The translations under genes and the position numbers were made by a program. 64,000 bases of DNA. Source: Pseudomonas chlororaphis (lineage in GTDB: Bacteria > Pseudomonadota > Gammaproteobacteria > Pseudomonadales > Pseudomonadaceae). Under the pieces are notes generated by a model. The model made no database searches. It was not told the DNA's origin and saw only the letters and a list, made by a program, of their open reading frames with translations. Of this stretch, positions 7,555 through 17,447 are shown in pieces (positions within the stretch are counted from its first letter, which is position 1; each line of letters begins with the position of its first letter). The stretch covers positions 248,001-312,000 of the forward strand of contig NZ_MSCT01000008.1 of NCBI RefSeq assembly GCF_001921865.1, in the 5' to 3' direction.

Positions 7555-9786
7555 ATGCGTACAGCGATGCTGGCACTGGCGGCGGGGCTATTGGCCGTGC
7601 GCTTTTTGCCGGCGCTGCCAGGATTCGGATGGCTGGCGGTATTGCCGGTGGTGGCCTTGATGCTGCTGCCGTTTCGCACCTATCCGCTGGCATTTTTCCT
7701 GTTGGGCCTGGCCTGGGCCTGCGCCAGCGCGCAATGGGCGCTGGACGATCGTCTGTCGGAACATCTCGATGGGCAGACGCGCTGGCTTGAGGGCCGGGTG
7801 ACGGGGTTGCCGCAACAGGCCGAGGGTGTCGTGCGCTTCGATCTGGAAGACGCTCGGGCACGGCGCGGGCAGATTCCCCGGCGCATGCGCCTGGCCTGGT
7901 ATGGCGGGCCGCCAGTGCGCAGCGGCGAACGCTGGCGCCTGGCAGTGAAGCTCAAACGGCCGGTTGGCCTGGTCAACCTGCAGGCTTTCGATCATGAGGC
8001 CTGGCTGTTGGCGCAGCGCATCGGTGCGACGGGCACGGTCAAGGACGGGCAGCGGCTGGTCGCCACGCCAGGGGGCTGGCGAGCGCGTATTCACCAGCGC
8101 TTGCTGCAAGTCGACGCCCATGGGCGAGCCGGCGGCCTGGCGGCGCTGGTGTTGGGCGACGGCTCGGGGCTCAGTCGCGAAGACTGGCGGGTGTTGCAAG
8201 ACACCGGCACCGTGCACCTGATGGTGATATCGGGGCAGCACATCAGTTTGTTGGCCGCCGTGATGTACGTCTTCGTGGCAGGGCTGTTCCGCTACGGTCT
8301 GTGGCCCGGGCGCTGGCCCTGGCTACCCTGGGCCTGTGGGCTGGCGTTCGCCTCGGCGCTGGGCTACGGCTTGCTGGCGGGGTTCGATGTGCCGGTGCGT
8401 CGTGCCTGTGTGATGGTCGCCCTGGTGCTGGTCTGGCGCCTGCGCTTTCGTCATCTGGGCGCCTGGTGGCCGTTCCTGCTGGCGCTCGACGCGGTGCTGT
8501 TGTTCGAACCGCTGGCCAGCCTGCAGCCGGGGTTCTGGTTGTCCTTTATAGCGGTGGCGGTGCTGATCCTGATTTTTGGCGGGCGCCTGGGCGGCTGGCG
8601 CTGGTGGCAGTCCTGGACCCGGATTCAATGGTTGATCGCCATCGGCCTGTGCCCGGTGCTGCTGGCGCTGGGCCTGCCCATCAGCCTCAGCGGGCCCCTG
8701 GCCAATCTGTTGGCGGAACCCTGGATCAGCCTGCTGGTATTGCCGCCGGCGCTGCTCGGGACTCTGTTCCTGGTGGTGCCTTGGCTGGGCGAAGGGCTGC
8801 TCTGGTGGGCTGGTGGTTTGCTGGACGTACTGTTTCGTGGCCTGACGCTACTGGCTGCCCAATGGCCGGCCTGGATAGCACCGGCCATTCCCTTCTGGGC
8901 CTGGAGCCTCAGCGCGCTGGGCGCCTTGCTATTGCTGCTGCCCGCGGGCGTACCGCTGCGTCCGTTGGGCTGGCCGATGTTGCTGTTGATGGTGTTCCCG
9001 CCGAAAAACACGCTGCCATATGGCGAGGCGGAAGTCTGGCAGTTGGATGTCGGGCAGGGCCTGGCGGTGCTGGTGCGCACGCGCGAGCACGTGCTGCTGT
9101 ACGACGCTGGCCCGCGTTTTGGCGACTCCGATTTAGGCGAGCGGGTGGTGTTGCCGTCCTTGCGCAAGCTGGGCATCGACCGCCTCGACCTGATGCTGCT
9201 CAGCCATGCCGACGCCGATCATGCCGGCGGTGCCGGCGCTGTTCGACGCGGCCTGTCGGTGGCCCGGCTGGTCAGCGGCGACCCCGAGGGCTTGCCCGCG
9301 CATTTGCCGGCCGAGCCCTGTGCCAGCGGCGAACAGTGGCAATGGGACGGTGTGGGTTTTTCCCTGTGGCAATGGGCGGATGCGCAGACCGGCAACCAGA
9401 AATCCTGCGTACTGCAGGTCGAAGCCCAAGGTGAGCGCCTGCTGCTCACCGGGGACATCGATGCCCAGGCGGAGCGCGCCTTGCTGGACACCCCGCTGGC
9501 CGTCGAAACCCACTGGTTGCAGGCGCCGCACCACGGCAGTCGCAGCTCATCGTCCGTGGCCTTGCTCAAGGCGCTGGCGCCGTCGGCGGTGCTGATTTCC
9601 CGTGGGCATGGCAATGGCTTCGGGCACCCCCACGCACAAGTCGTCGAGCGGTATCGCCGCCAGGGCGCGGCCATCTACGACAGCGCGGAGCATGGCGCGC
9701 TGCGGCTGATACTGGGCTCGTACGGCGAGCCGATGAGCCTGCGGGCCGAGCGGCGCTTTTGGCGCAAATGGCCACTATCTCCTTAA
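7555..9786 (+). CDS. comEC: ComEC/Rec2-type DNA internalisation protein (743 aa)
   Basis: An inner-membrane channel for uptake of single-stranded DNA in natural transformation. The order is an N-terminal hydrophobic DUF4131 region, the polytopic Competence domain (about residues 190–450), then a periplasmic metallo-beta-lactamase domain. That domain carries the metal motif LLSHADADHAGG near residue 550 and HHGSRSSSS near residue 658. Both motifs are intact. The ATG at 7555 is chosen because AAGGAC stands 8 bases upstream; an ATG 18 bases earlier is possible. Whether the host is naturally competent cannot be told from this gene. Confidence 0.92.
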   Translation: MRTAMLALAAGLLAVRFLPALPGFGWLAVLPVVALMLLPFRTYPLAFFLLGLAWACASAQWALDDRLSEHLDGQTRWLEGRVTGLPQQAEGVVRFDLEDARARRGQIPRRMRLAWYGGPPVRSGERWRLAVKLKRPVGLVNLQAFDHEAWLLAQRIGATGTVKDGQRLVATPGGWRARIHQRLLQVDAHGRAGGLAALVLGDGSGLSREDWRVLQDTGTVHLMVISGQHISLLAAVMYVFVAGLFRYGLWPGRWPWLPWACGLAFASALGYGLLAGFDVPVRRACVMVALVLVWRLRFRHLGAWWPFLLALDAVLLFEPLASLQPGFWLSFIAVAVLILIFGGRLGGWRWWQSWTRIQWLIAIGLCPVLLALGLPISLSGPLANLLAEPWISLLVLPPALLGTLFLVVPWLGEGLLWWAGGLLDVLFRGLTLLAAQWPAWIAPAIPFWAWSLSALGALLLLLPAGVPLRPLGWPMLLLMVFPPKNTLPYGEAEVWQLDVGQGLAVLVRTREHVLLYDAGPRFGDSDLGERVVLPSLRKLGIDRLDLMLLSHADADHAGGAGAVRRGLSVARLVSGDPEGLPAHLPAEPCASGEQWQWDGVGFSLWQWADAQTGNQKSCVLQVEAQGERLLLTGDIDAQAERALLDTPLAVETHWLQAPHHGSRSSSSVALLKALAPSAVLISRGHGNGFGHPHAQVVERYRRQGAAIYDSAEHGALRLILGSYGEPMSLRAERRFWRKWPLSP

Positions 9787-9888
9787 ATAACCGGGAGTTA
9801 TTAAAGCCTGCAGGCATGCGACATCAGGTTCTTCGGTGCATTCGGCCCCTATGTTAGAGTGGCGCACTTTTTCGAGGGGACTGTCACT

Positions 9889-10524
9889 GTGTGGGAATTG
9901 GTCAAATCCGGCGGCTGGATGATGTTGCCGATCATTCTGAGTTCCATTGTCGCGGTAGCCATCGTGGCCGAGCGCCTGTGGACCTTGCGGGCCAGCCGCG
10001 TTACCCCGCCGCATCTGCTGGGGCAGGTCTGGCGCTGGATCAAGGACAAACAGCTCAACAAGGACAAGCTCAAGGAACTGCGCGCCCATTCTCCCCTGGG
10101 GGAAATCCTCGCCGCCGGCCTGGCCAACTCCAAGCATGGTCGCGAGATCATGAAAGAGTGCATCGAAGAGGCCGCCGCCCGGGTCATCCATGAACTGGAG
10201 CGCTACCTCAATGCCCTCGGCACCATCGCCGCCATGGCCCCGCTGCTGGGCCTGCTCGGTACGGTGCTGGGCATGATCGATATTTTCAGCTCGTTCATGG
10301 GCTCGGGCATGACCACCAATGCCGCGGTGCTGGCGGGCGGTATCTCCAAGGCGCTGATCACCACCGCGTCCGGCCTGATGGTTGGTATTCCAGCGGTGTT
10401 CTTCCATCGATTCCTGCAACGTCGGGTCGATGAACTGGTGGTCGGCATGGAGCAGGAGGCCATCAAGCTGGTCGAAGTGGTGCAGGGCGACCGCGAGGTC
10501 GATCTGGCCGAGGGCAAAGCGTGA
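9889..10524 (+). CDS. exbB: MotA/TolQ/ExbB-type proton channel protein (211 aa)
   Basis: An inner-membrane stator protein that uses the proton gradient with its ExbD partner. Three membrane segments are visible: GWMMLPIILSSIVAVAIV at the N-terminus, and the conserved pair LGTIAAMAPLLGLLGTVLGMI and AVLAGGISKALITTASGLMVGIPA. The GTG at 9889 is preceded by GAGGGGA at 8 bases; an upstream GTG at 9859 is less likely. It overlaps exbD by 4 bp (GTGA). There is no TonB in the cluster. In Pseudomonas this pair sits between comEC and lpxK and its energised partner is not known to me. Confidence 0.9.
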   Translation: MWELVKSGGWMMLPIILSSIVAVAIVAERLWTLRASRVTPPHLLGQVWRWIKDKQLNKDKLKELRAHSPLGEILAAGLANSKHGREIMKECIEEAAARVIHELERYLNALGTIAAMAPLLGLLGTVLGMIDIFSSFMGSGMTTNAAVLAGGISKALITTASGLMVGIPAVFFHRFLQRRVDELVVGMEQEAIKLVEVVQGDREVDLAEGKA

Positions 10525-10949
10525 AGTTCCGCCGCAAGCCACGGGAAACCATCGATATCAACCTCGCGTCGTTGATCGACGTGGTGTTTATCCTGCTGCT
10601 GTTTTTCGTTGTGACCACCACCTTTACCCGGGAAACCCAGTTGCGCGTCGAGTTGCCGGAAGCCGTCAGCGGTTCGCCGGCCGAAGACCAGCAGACCAAG
10701 CAGTTGGATATCGCCATCAGCGCCGACGGGGTGTTCTCGGTGAATAACCAGGTGCTGCCCAAGAGCGACCTGGCCAGCCTGATCGAGGCCTTGCAGAAGG
10801 AGTCGGCCGGCGACACCAACCTGCCGTTGTCCATCAGCGCCGACGGCAAGACCCAGCACCAGGCGGTCATTACCGCGATGGACGCCGCCGGCAAGCTCGG
10901 TTTCAGCCATCTGCGCATGACCACCGTCGAGGCGGCGCCCGCACCCTGA
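10521..10949 (+). CDS. exbD: ExbD/TolR-type protein (142 aa)
   Basis: Partner of the upstream stator. It has a single N-terminal membrane segment ([18 protein letters not shown]) carrying the conserved Asp that accepts the proton, then a periplasmic domain of about 100 residues. The GTG start overlaps the end of the exbB gene, and its stop overlaps the lpxK start (TGATG). This points to one polycistronic transcript with envelope genes. Confidence 0.9.
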   Translation: MKFRRKPRETIDINLASLIDVVFILLLFFVVTTTFTRETQLRVELPEAVSGSPAEDQQTKQLDIAISADGVFSVNNQVLPKSDLASLIEALQKESAGDTNLPLSISADGKTQHQAVITAMDAAGKLGFSHLRMTTVEAAPAP

Positions 10950-11959
10950 TGGCCATGTCCGATCGTTTGCTCGCTGCCTGGTACAACGGCCATCCCGCGC
11001 TGAAGCTGCTGCGGCCTCTGGAGTGGCTCTATCGGCGGGTGGTGGTGCGCAAGCGCGAACGCTTCCTGGCCGGGGAGGGCGATGTCTACCAGCCGCCCGT
11101 GCCGCTGGTGGTGGTGGGTAACATCACCGTGGGTGGCACCGGCAAGACGCCGTTGATCCTGTGGATGATCGAGCATTGCCAGCGCAGCGGGCTGCGGGTC
11201 GGCGTGGTCAGCCGCGGTTACGGTGCCAGGCCGCCGCGCCTGCCGTGGCGGGTTGCGGCCGAACAGGGCGCCGACGTCGCGGGCGACGAGCCCTTGCTGA
11301 TCGTCCAGCGTACCGGCGTACCGCTGATGATCGACCCCGACCGCGGTCGCGCCGTCGAGGCGTTGCTGGCCGCCGAACCGCTGGACCTGATTCTTTCCGA
11401 CGACGGCATGCAGCATTACCGCATGGCCCGCGACCTCGAGCTGGTGCTGATCGATGCCGCGCGCGGCCTGGGCAACCGCCGTTGCCTGCCGGCCGGGCCG
11501 TTGCGTGAGCCGGTCGAGCGCCTGCACAGCGTCGATGCGGTGCTCTACAACGGCGCCAGCGACGATCGCGAAGACGGCTTCGCCTTTCGCCTGGCGCCCA
11601 CCGCCCTGGTCAACCTGCAGAGCGGCGAGCGCCGCGGGCTGGAGCACTTCGCGCCGGGGCAGGCGCTGCACGCGGTGGCCGGTATCGGCAACCCGCAACG
11701 TTTCTTCAGCACCCTTGAAACGCTACACTGGCGGCCTGTCCCGCATGCTTTCGCCGACCACGCCGAGTACAGCGCGCCGGCACTGAGTTTTACCCCGTCG
11801 TTGCCATTGGTCATGACCGAAAAGGATGCGGTGAAGTGCCGTGCCTTCGCGGCTCCCGACTGGTGGTACCTGGCGGTGGATGCGGTGCCATCCCCGGCCT
11901 TCGTGGCCTGGTTCGATACCCAGCTGATGCGCCTGTTGCCCGCTCGTCTTTTGCCTTAA
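10949..11959 (+). CDS. lpxK: Tetraacyldisaccharide 4'-kinase LpxK (336 aa)
   Basis: Phosphorylates the 4' position of the lipid A disaccharide at the inner membrane. The N-terminal amphipathic/hydrophobic region is followed by a P-loop of the form [15 protein letters not shown] and by the [14 protein letters not shown]alker-B-like motif. The length is normal. It is coupled to the upstream exbD by a 1-bp overlap. A second ATG two codons in is an alternative start. Confidence 0.96.
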   Translation: MAMSDRLLAAWYNGHPALKLLRPLEWLYRRVVVRKRERFLAGEGDVYQPPVPLVVVGNITVGGTGKTPLILWMIEHCQRSGLRVGVVSRGYGARPPRLPWRVAAEQGADVAGDEPLLIVQRTGVPLMIDPDRGRAVEALLAAEPLDLILSDDGMQHYRMARDLELVLIDAARGLGNRRCLPAGPLREPVERLHSVDAVLYNGASDDREDGFAFRLAPTALVNLQSGERRGLEHFAPGQALHAVAGIGNPQRFFSTLETLHWRPVPHAFADHAEYSAPALSFTPSLPLVMTEKDAVKCRAFAAPDWWYLAVDAVPSPAFVAWFDTQLMRLLPARLLP

Positions 11960-11981
11960 CGCTTCTATCCAGGGAATTCTC

Positions 11982-12167
11982 ATGGACACCAAACTGCTCG
12001 ATATCCTCGCTTGCCCGATCTGCAAGGGGCCGCTGAAGCTCAGCGCCGACAAGACCGAGTTGATCAGCAAGGGCGCCGGCCTGGCCTACCCGATTCGCGA
12101 CGGCATCCCGGTCATGCTGGAAAGCGAGGCTCGCACCCTCAGCACCGACGAGCGCCTGGATAAATGA
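11982..12167 (+). CDS. Trm112-family small zinc-finger-like protein (61 aa)
   Basis: A short protein of the Trm112/YcaR family. It begins with the typical [14 protein letters not shown], which supplies one CxxC pair, and later has the conserved [12 protein letters not shown]. The usual second Cys pair is absent, as in many bacterial members. A strong ribosome site lies in the 22-bp gap after lpxK, and its end overlaps kdsB by 4 bp. Biochemical role uncertain. Confidence 0.92.
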   Translation: MDTKLLDILACPICKGPLKLSADKTELISKGAGLAYPIRDGIPVMLESEARTLSTDERLDK

Positions 12168-12928
12168 CCGCAGCCTTTACCGTTGTCATCCCCGCCCGGT
12201 TCGCTTCCACCCGCCTGCCGGGCAAGCCGCTGCAACTGATCGCCGGCAAGCCGATGATCCAGCACGTCTGGGAGCAGGCCTGCAAGAGCAGCGCCCAGCG
12301 TGTGGTCGTAGCGACCGACGATGCGCGGATCGTCGAGGTCTGCAAAGGCTTTGGCGCCGAAGCGGTGCTGACCCGCGAAGACCACAACTCCGGCACCGAT
12401 CGCCTGGCGGAAGTCGCCAGTCTGTTGGGGCTGGCTGCGGATGCCATCGTGGTCAACGTCCAGGGCGACGAGCCCTTGATCCCGCCGGCGGTGATCGACC
12501 AGGTCGCCGCCAACCTGGCCGCGCACACCGAGGCGCGCATGGCCACCCTGGCCGAGCCGATCGAAGACGTGCAGACCCTGTTCAATCCGAACGTGGTCAA
12601 GGTCGTTAGCGATATCAACGGCCTGGCCCTGACATTCAGTCGCGCCACCTTGCCCTGGGCGCGCGACGCCTTTGCGAAGGATCGCGACCTGCTGCCAGAG
12701 GGCGTGCCTTATCGCCGTCATATCGGCATCTATGCCTACCGCGCCGGTTTCCTGCACGACTTTGTCGGCTGGGGTCCGTGCTGGCTGGAAAACACCGAAG
12801 CGCTGGAGCAACTGCGGGCCTTGTGGCATGGCGTGCGGATCCACGTCGCCGATGCCCTGGAAGCACCGCCTGCCGGCGTCGATACCGCCGAAGACCTTGA
12901 GCGCGTTCGTCGCCTGCTGGAGGCCTGA
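12164..12928 (+). CDS. kdsB: CMP-KDO synthetase KdsB (254 aa)
   Basis: Activates 3-deoxy-D-manno-octulosonate with CTP for lipopolysaccharide core synthesis. The nucleotidyltransferase start motif [16 protein letters not shown], the central [12 protein letters not shown] and HIGIYAYR are all present. The length is normal. It is coupled by overlaps to the Trm112-like gene (ATGA) and to the phosphatase gene. Confidence 0.97.
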   Translation: MTAAFTVVIPARFASTRLPGKPLQLIAGKPMIQHVWEQACKSSAQRVVVATDDARIVEVCKGFGAEAVLTREDHNSGTDRLAEVASLLGLAADAIVVNVQGDEPLIPPAVIDQVAANLAAHTEARMATLAEPIEDVQTLFNPNVVKVVSDINGLALTFSRATLPWARDAFAKDRDLLPEGVPYRRHIGIYAYRAGFLHDFVGWGPCWLENTEALEQLRALWHGVRIHVADALEAPPAGVDTAEDLERVRRLLEA

Positions 12929-13392
12929 TGCGGGTTCTGTTTGTCTGCCTGGGCAATATCTGCCGTTCGCCGACGGCCGAGGGCGTGTTGCGCCACAAGT
13001 TGCGCGAAGCGGGGCTGGCCGAGCGGGTCGAGGTCGCATCCGCCGGGACCGGCGAATGGCACATCGGCAAGGCGCCGGACAAGCGCAGCCAGCGCGCGGC
13101 CTTGCTGCGCGGCTACGACCTGTCGGCGCAGCGCGCGCAGCAGGTCAGCAGCGCGGACTTTGCCCGCTACGACCTGATCCTGGCCATGGACCAGAGCAAC
13201 CTGCGCAACCTCAAGGCCTTGCAGCCGGCCCAGGGCAAGGCCGAGCTGGACCTGTTCCTGCGTCGTTACGAGGCGGTGGTGGACGAAGTGCCGGATCCTT
13301 ACTACGACGGTGAGCAAGGTTTCGAGCAGGTGCTGGATCTGATCGAGTACGCCAGCGACCGGCTGGTGATCGAGTTGAAGGGGCGGCTATGA
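12928..13392 (+). CDS. Low-molecular-weight protein-tyrosine phosphatase (154 aa)
   Basis: A cytoplasmic phosphatase. The catalytic loop CLGNICRS (CX5R) is at residues 7–14, the general acid Asp is in VPDPYYD near the C-terminus, and LAMDQSN is the usual third motif. It overlaps kdsB by 1 bp and murB by 4 bp, so it is embedded in the envelope operon. Its natural substrate is unknown. Confidence 0.94.
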   Translation: MRVLFVCLGNICRSPTAEGVLRHKLREAGLAERVEVASAGTGEWHIGKAPDKRSQRAALLRGYDLSAQRAQQVSSADFARYDLILAMDQSNLRNLKALQPAQGKAELDLFLRRYEAVVDEVPDPYYDGEQGFEQVLDLIEYASDRLVIELKGRL

Positions 13393-14408
13393 GCTTGGAT
13401 ATGCAGGCCGAGGTTTCCCTCAAGCCCTTCAACAGCTTCGGGGTCGACGTACGAGCGCAGCTGTTCGCCGAGGCGCACAGCGACGCCGACGTGCGGGAAG
13501 CGCTGGCCTATTCGGCACAGCACCGCTTGCCGCTGCTGGTGATCGGCGGTGGCAGCAACCTGCTGCTGACGGCGGATATCCCGGCGCTGGTGCTGCGCAT
13601 GAGTACCCGCGGCATCCGCCTGTTGAGCGACGACGGCCAGCAGGTGGTGGTCGAGGCCGAGGCCGGCGAAACCTGGCATCCGTTCGTGCAGTGGACTTTG
13701 CAGCAGGGGTTGTCCGGCCTGGAAAACCTCAGCCTGATCCCGGGGACCGTGGGCGCTGCGCCGATGCAGAACATCGGTGCCTACGGGGTCGAGATCAAGG
13801 ATGTTTTCGCCGGCCTGACCGCGCTGGATCGGCAGAGCGGCGAGCTGCGCGATTTCAGCCTGCAAGAGTGCAAGTTCGGCTACCGCGACAGCCTGTTCAA
13901 GCAGGAGGCCGGCCGCTGGCTGATCTTGCGGGTGCGTTTCGCGCTGGCCCGTACCGAGCATCTGCACCTGGAGTACGGCCCGGTGCGCCAGCGCCTGAGC
14001 GAGCAGGGCATCGAGCAGCCGACGGCCAGCGATGTCAGCCGCGCCATCTGCAGCATCCGCAGCGAAAAACTGCCGGACCCCGCGGTGCTGGGCAATGCTG
14101 GCAGCTTCTTCAAGAATCCGCTGGTGTCCGCGGCCCTGGCCGCCGAGATCAGGCAGCGCCATGCGGGTCTGGTGGGCTATCCGCAGCCGGACGGGCAGGT
14201 GAAGCTGGCCGCTGGCTGGCTGATCGAGCAGGCTGGCTGGAAAGGTTTTCGCGAGGGCGACGCCGGGGTTCATCGCCTGCAGTCGCTGGTGCTGGTCAAC
14301 CATGGCGCCGCCACGGGCCTGCAACTCCTGGACCTGGCGCAGAGGATCCAGAAGGATATTGCCGAGCGTTTCCAGGTCCAGTTGGAGATGGAGCCCAACC
14401 TCTATTGA
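13389..14408 (+). CDS. murB: UDP-N-acetylenolpyruvoylglucosamine reductase MurB (339 aa)
   Basis: An FAD/NADPH enzyme of peptidoglycan precursor synthesis. The FAD-binding region includes LVIGGGSNLL, and LIPGTVGAAPMQNIGAYG carries conserved nucleotide contacts. The catalytic serine region is LGNAGSFFKNP. A long C-terminal domain as in E. coli MurB (type I) is present. It is the last gene of the run, followed by a strong terminator. Confidence 0.97.
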   Translation: MSLDMQAEVSLKPFNSFGVDVRAQLFAEAHSDADVREALAYSAQHRLPLLVIGGGSNLLLTADIPALVLRMSTRGIRLLSDDGQQVVVEAEAGETWHPFVQWTLQQGLSGLENLSLIPGTVGAAPMQNIGAYGVEIKDVFAGLTALDRQSGELRDFSLQECKFGYRDSLFKQEAGRWLILRVRFALARTEHLHLEYGPVRQRLSEQGIEQPTASDVSRAICSIRSEKLPDPAVLGNAGSFFKNPLVSAALAAEIRQRHAGLVGYPQPDGQVKLAAGWLIEQAGWKGFREGDAGVHRLQSLVLVNHGAATGLQLLDLAQRIQKDIAERFQVQLEMEPNLY

Positions 14409-14444
14409 GCCCGCTTGATTGAACTAAGCTGAAAGCGCGTTTCC

Positions 14445-14482
14445 AAAGCCTTGCACGGGCTTACCCCTGCAAGGCTTTTTTA
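14445..14482 (+). terminator. Intrinsic terminator after murB
   Basis: An 11-bp stem (AAAGCCTTGCA / TGCAAGGCTTT) is followed by a run of T on the plus strand. It ends the exbB–murB transcript. Confidence 0.9.
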
Positions 14483-14543
14483 TTAATCGCGGCTTAACTT
14501 AGCTTGCTAACAATGCAATTATTTTTACCCCAAAAGGCCCGGT

Positions 14544-14560
14544 GAAGACTTCCCGTCTTC
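14544..14560. repeat. Short hairpin in the iorA leader
   Basis: A perfect 6-bp inverted repeat (GAAGAC / GTCTTC) with a 5-base loop lies about 100 bases before iorA. It could be an operator or a leader hairpin; no function can be assigned. Confidence 0.4.
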
Positions 14561-14661
14561 ATAAGAGAGCCCATTAGCCTGAGTCGATCTGCTTTGCGCA
14601 CGTCGTTGTACTCAACGGCAGATTGCTCGACCCCATAAACGGAAAATATGCGGGCGTGCCC

Positions 14662-15132
14662 ATGATTACTCTGAAACTCAACGGTCAAGATCACCCATTG
14701 GATGCCACCGAGGACATGCCGCTGCTCTGGGCTATCCGCGACGTGGCTGGCTATAACGGCACCAAGTTCGGTTGCGGCATGGGCCTGTGCGGCGCCTGCA
14801 CCATCCATATCGACGGCGCCCCGGCGCGCAGTTGCATCACGCCGATCGGCTCGGTCGCCGGGCAGAACGTCAGCACCATCGACAACCTGCACAACGACCC
14901 GGTCGGCAAGGTCGTGCAGCAGGCCTGGCTCGACAGCGCGGTGGCCCAGTGCGGCTACTGCCAGGGCGGGCAGATCATGTCGGCGACGGCTTTGCTCAAG
15001 GTCAATCCGAACCCCAGCGACGAACAGATCGAAGAGGCGATGGTCGGCAATATCTGCCGCTGCGGTACCTACAACCGGATCAAGACCGCGATCCGCCAGG
15101 CCTCCACCCATCTGCAGGAGGCCAAGGCATGA
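14662..15132 (+). CDS. iorA: [2Fe-2S] small subunit of a molybdenum hydroxylase (IorA type, 156 aa)
   Basis: The electron-transfer subunit of a xanthine-oxidase-family enzyme. The first cluster ligands are in CGMGLCGACTIH; the second domain has CGYCQGGQIM and ICRCGTYNRI. Size and sequence fit the alpha subunit of isoquinoline 1-oxidoreductase-like enzymes. It overlaps the large subunit gene by 4 bp (ATGA). The ATG at 14662 has only a weak ribosome site; the frame extends further up without a better start. The real substrate is unknown. Confidence 0.9.
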   Translation: MITLKLNGQDHPLDATEDMPLLWAIRDVAGYNGTKFGCGMGLCGACTIHIDGAPARSCITPIGSVAGQNVSTIDNLHNDPVGKVVQQAWLDSAVAQCGYCQGGQIMSATALLKVNPNPSDEQIEEAMVGNICRCGTYNRIKTAIRQASTHLQEAKA

Positions 15133-17447
15133 ACCAGCTGCCGAATGATTTTGCCTTGAGCAACCTCAGCCGCCGCGGTTTTCTCAAGGGTGTCGGCGCC
15201 ACCGGCGCCCTGGTGCTGGCGGCCAGTTGGGGCTGGCAGGACGCGTTTGCCGAAGAACAGAAGTTCGGTGCCGACGGCATGCCCCATGGTTGGGTCGACG
15301 ACCCCAAGGTGTACGTGAGCATCGCCGCCGATGGCAGCGTGACGGTGCTCTGCAACCGTTCGGAAATGGGCCAGGGCGTGCGTACCAGCTTGAGCATGGT
15401 GGTTGCCGACGAACTGGAGGCTGACTGGGCGCTGGTGAAGGTCAGGCAGGCGCCGGGCGACGAGGCGCTGTTCGGTAACCAGGACACCGACGGTTCCCGC
15501 AGCATGCGCCACTGGTACGAGCCGATGCGCCGCTGCGGCGCGGCCGCGCGGACCATGCTCGAGCAGGCGGCGGCCGACCAGTGGAAAGTCCCGCTGGCCG
15601 AGTGCCGGGCCCAGTTGCACAAAGTGGTGCACCAGCCGAGCGGTCGCGAACTGGGCTACGGCGCCCTGGCTGTCGCGGCGAGCGCCCAGGCGGTGCCGGC
15701 CCGCGACAGCTTGCGCCTGAAGCAGCCCGGCGAGTTCCGTTACATCGGCAAGGAAGGCACCCGCGCCATCGATGGCGTGGACATCGTCAATGGCCAGGCG
15801 GTCTACGGTGCCGATGTGCATTTCGAGGGCATGCTGTTCGCGACGGTCGCCCGCCCGCGGGTCTATGGCGGCAAGGTCAAATCCTTCGACGCCAGCGCGG
15901 CGCTGAAGGTCCCGGGGGTGCTCAAGGTGGTGCCGATCGACAGTCGTCCCCTGCCTTCCGAATTCCAGCCTCTGGGCGGCGTGGCGGTGATTGCCAGCAA
16001 TACCTGGGCGGCGATCAAGGGGCGCGATGCGCTGAAGATTGAGTGGGACGATGGCGTCAACGCGACTTATGACTCGATTGCCTATCGCCAGGAGCTGGAA
16101 GCCGCGGCGCTCAAGCCGGGCAAAGTGGTGCGCAGCACCGGCAATATCGACGAGGCCATGAGCGGCGCCGACAGCAGCCTGGAGGCCTCCTACTACCTGC
16201 CGCATCTGGCGCAGGCGCCGATGGAGCCGATGGTTGCCGTGGCGCGTTTCCAGAACGGGCAGTGTGAGGCCTGGGCCCCCAGCCAGGCGCCACAGGTGAC
16301 CCGCGAACGCATTGCCGAACGCCTGGGCATTCCTTTTGAGAAGGTGACCGTCAATATCACCTTGCTCGGCGGCGGCTTCGGGCGCAAATCCAAGCCCGAT
16401 TTCATCCTCGAGGCGGCAATCCTCGCCAAGGAAGTGCCGGGCAAGGCGGTGCGGGTGCAATGGACCCGCGAAGACGACATCCACAACTCCTACTTCCACA
16501 CCGTGTCGGCGGAATACCTCAAGGCCGGCCTGAACAAGGACGGCATGCCGTCCGGCTGGCTGCACCGTACCGTGGCGCCAAGCATCACCGCGCTGTTCGC
16601 GCCGGGAATGAACCACGAAGGCGCCTTCGAGCTGGGCATGGGGTTCACCAACATGGCCTATGCGATTCCCAGCGTACGCCTGGAAAACCCCGAGGCGGCG
16701 GCCCATACCCGGGTTGGCTGGTATCGCTCGGTGTCGAACATCCCCCATGGCTTTGCCATCCAGAGCTTTGTCGACGAATTGGCCCATAAGGCGGGGCAGG
16801 ACCCGTTGAAGTACCAACTCAAGCTGCTCGGGCCGGATCGTCAGATCGACCCGCGGACCTTGAGCGAAGAGTGGAACTACGGCGAATCGCCGGAGCGCTA
16901 CCCGATCGATACCGGGCGCATGCGCGGTGTGCTGGAGACGGCCGCCAAGGCCGCCGGCTGGGGACGCAGCCTGCCCAAGGGCCGCGGCCTGGGCCTGGCG
17001 GTGCACTACAGCTTCGTCACCTACGTGGCGGCGGTGATCGAGGTTGAAGTCAAGGACGATGGCACCTTGATCGTGCACAAGGCCGATATTGTCGTGGACT
17101 GCGGCCCGCAGATCAACCCCGAGCGTATCCGCTCGCAATTCGAGGGCGCCTGTGTGATGGGCTTGGGCAATGCGGTGGTGGGGGAGATCAGCTTCAAGGA
17201 CGGCAAGGTCCAGCAGGACAACTTCCACATGTATGAAGTGGCGCGCATGTCCCTGGCGCCGAAGGAAGTCGCTGTGCACCTGGTGACGCCGCCGGGCGAC
17301 GTGCCGTTGGGCGGGGTCGGCGAGCCAGGTGTGCCGCCAATCGCGCCGGCCCTGTGCAATGCGATCTTCGCCGCCACCGGCAAGCGCATCCGCAACCTGC
17401 CGGTGCGCTACCAACTGCAAGGCTGGCAACAAGGGGCCAGTGCCTGA
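15129..17447 (+). CDS. iorB: Molybdopterin large subunit of a periplasmic aldehyde/N-heterocycle oxidoreductase (IorB type, 772 aa)
   Basis: The catalytic subunit binding the molybdenum cofactor. A twin-arginine signal (SRRGFLKG followed by a hydrophobic stretch, about residues 13–40) indicates folded export to the periplasm, with the small subunit carried along. The cofactor motif GGGFGRKSKPDF and the active-site Glu in GVGEPGVPP are present. There is no FAD subunit gene and no cytochrome c domain, so the electron acceptor must be encoded elsewhere. XdhC and MocA homologues follow, as expected for a Mo enzyme. Substrate unknown (aldehydes or N-heterocycles are typical). Confidence 0.9.
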   Translation: MNQLPNDFALSNLSRRGFLKGVGATGALVLAASWGWQDAFAEEQKFGADGMPHGWVDDPKVYVSIAADGSVTVLCNRSEMGQGVRTSLSMVVADELEADWALVKVRQAPGDEALFGNQDTDGSRSMRHWYEPMRRCGAAARTMLEQAAADQWKVPLAECRAQLHKVVHQPSGRELGYGALAVAASAQAVPARDSLRLKQPGEFRYIGKEGTRAIDGVDIVNGQAVYGADVHFEGMLFATVARPRVYGGKVKSFDASAALKVPGVLKVVPIDSRPLPSEFQPLGGVAVIASNTWAAIKGRDALKIEWDDGVNATYDSIAYRQELEAAALKPGKVVRSTGNIDEAMSGADSSLEASYYLPHLAQAPMEPMVAVARFQNGQCEAWAPSQAPQVTRERIAERLGIPFEKVTVNITLLGGGFGRKSKPDFILEAAILAKEVPGKAVRVQWTREDDIHNSYFHTVSAEYLKAGLNKDGMPSGWLHRTVAPSITALFAPGMNHEGAFELGMGFTNMAYAIPSVRLENPEAAAHTRVGWYRSVSNIPHGFAIQSFVDELAHKAGQDPLKYQLKLLGPDRQIDPRTLSEEWNYGESPERYPIDTGRMRGVLETAAKAAGWGRSLPKGRGLGLAVHYSFVTYVAAVIEVEVKDDGTLIVHKADIVVDCGPQINPERIRSQFEGACVMGLGNAVVGEISFKDGKVQQDNFHMYEVARMSLAPKEVAVHLVTPPGDVPLGGVGEPGVPPIAPALCNAIFAATGKRIRNLPVRYQLQGWQQGASA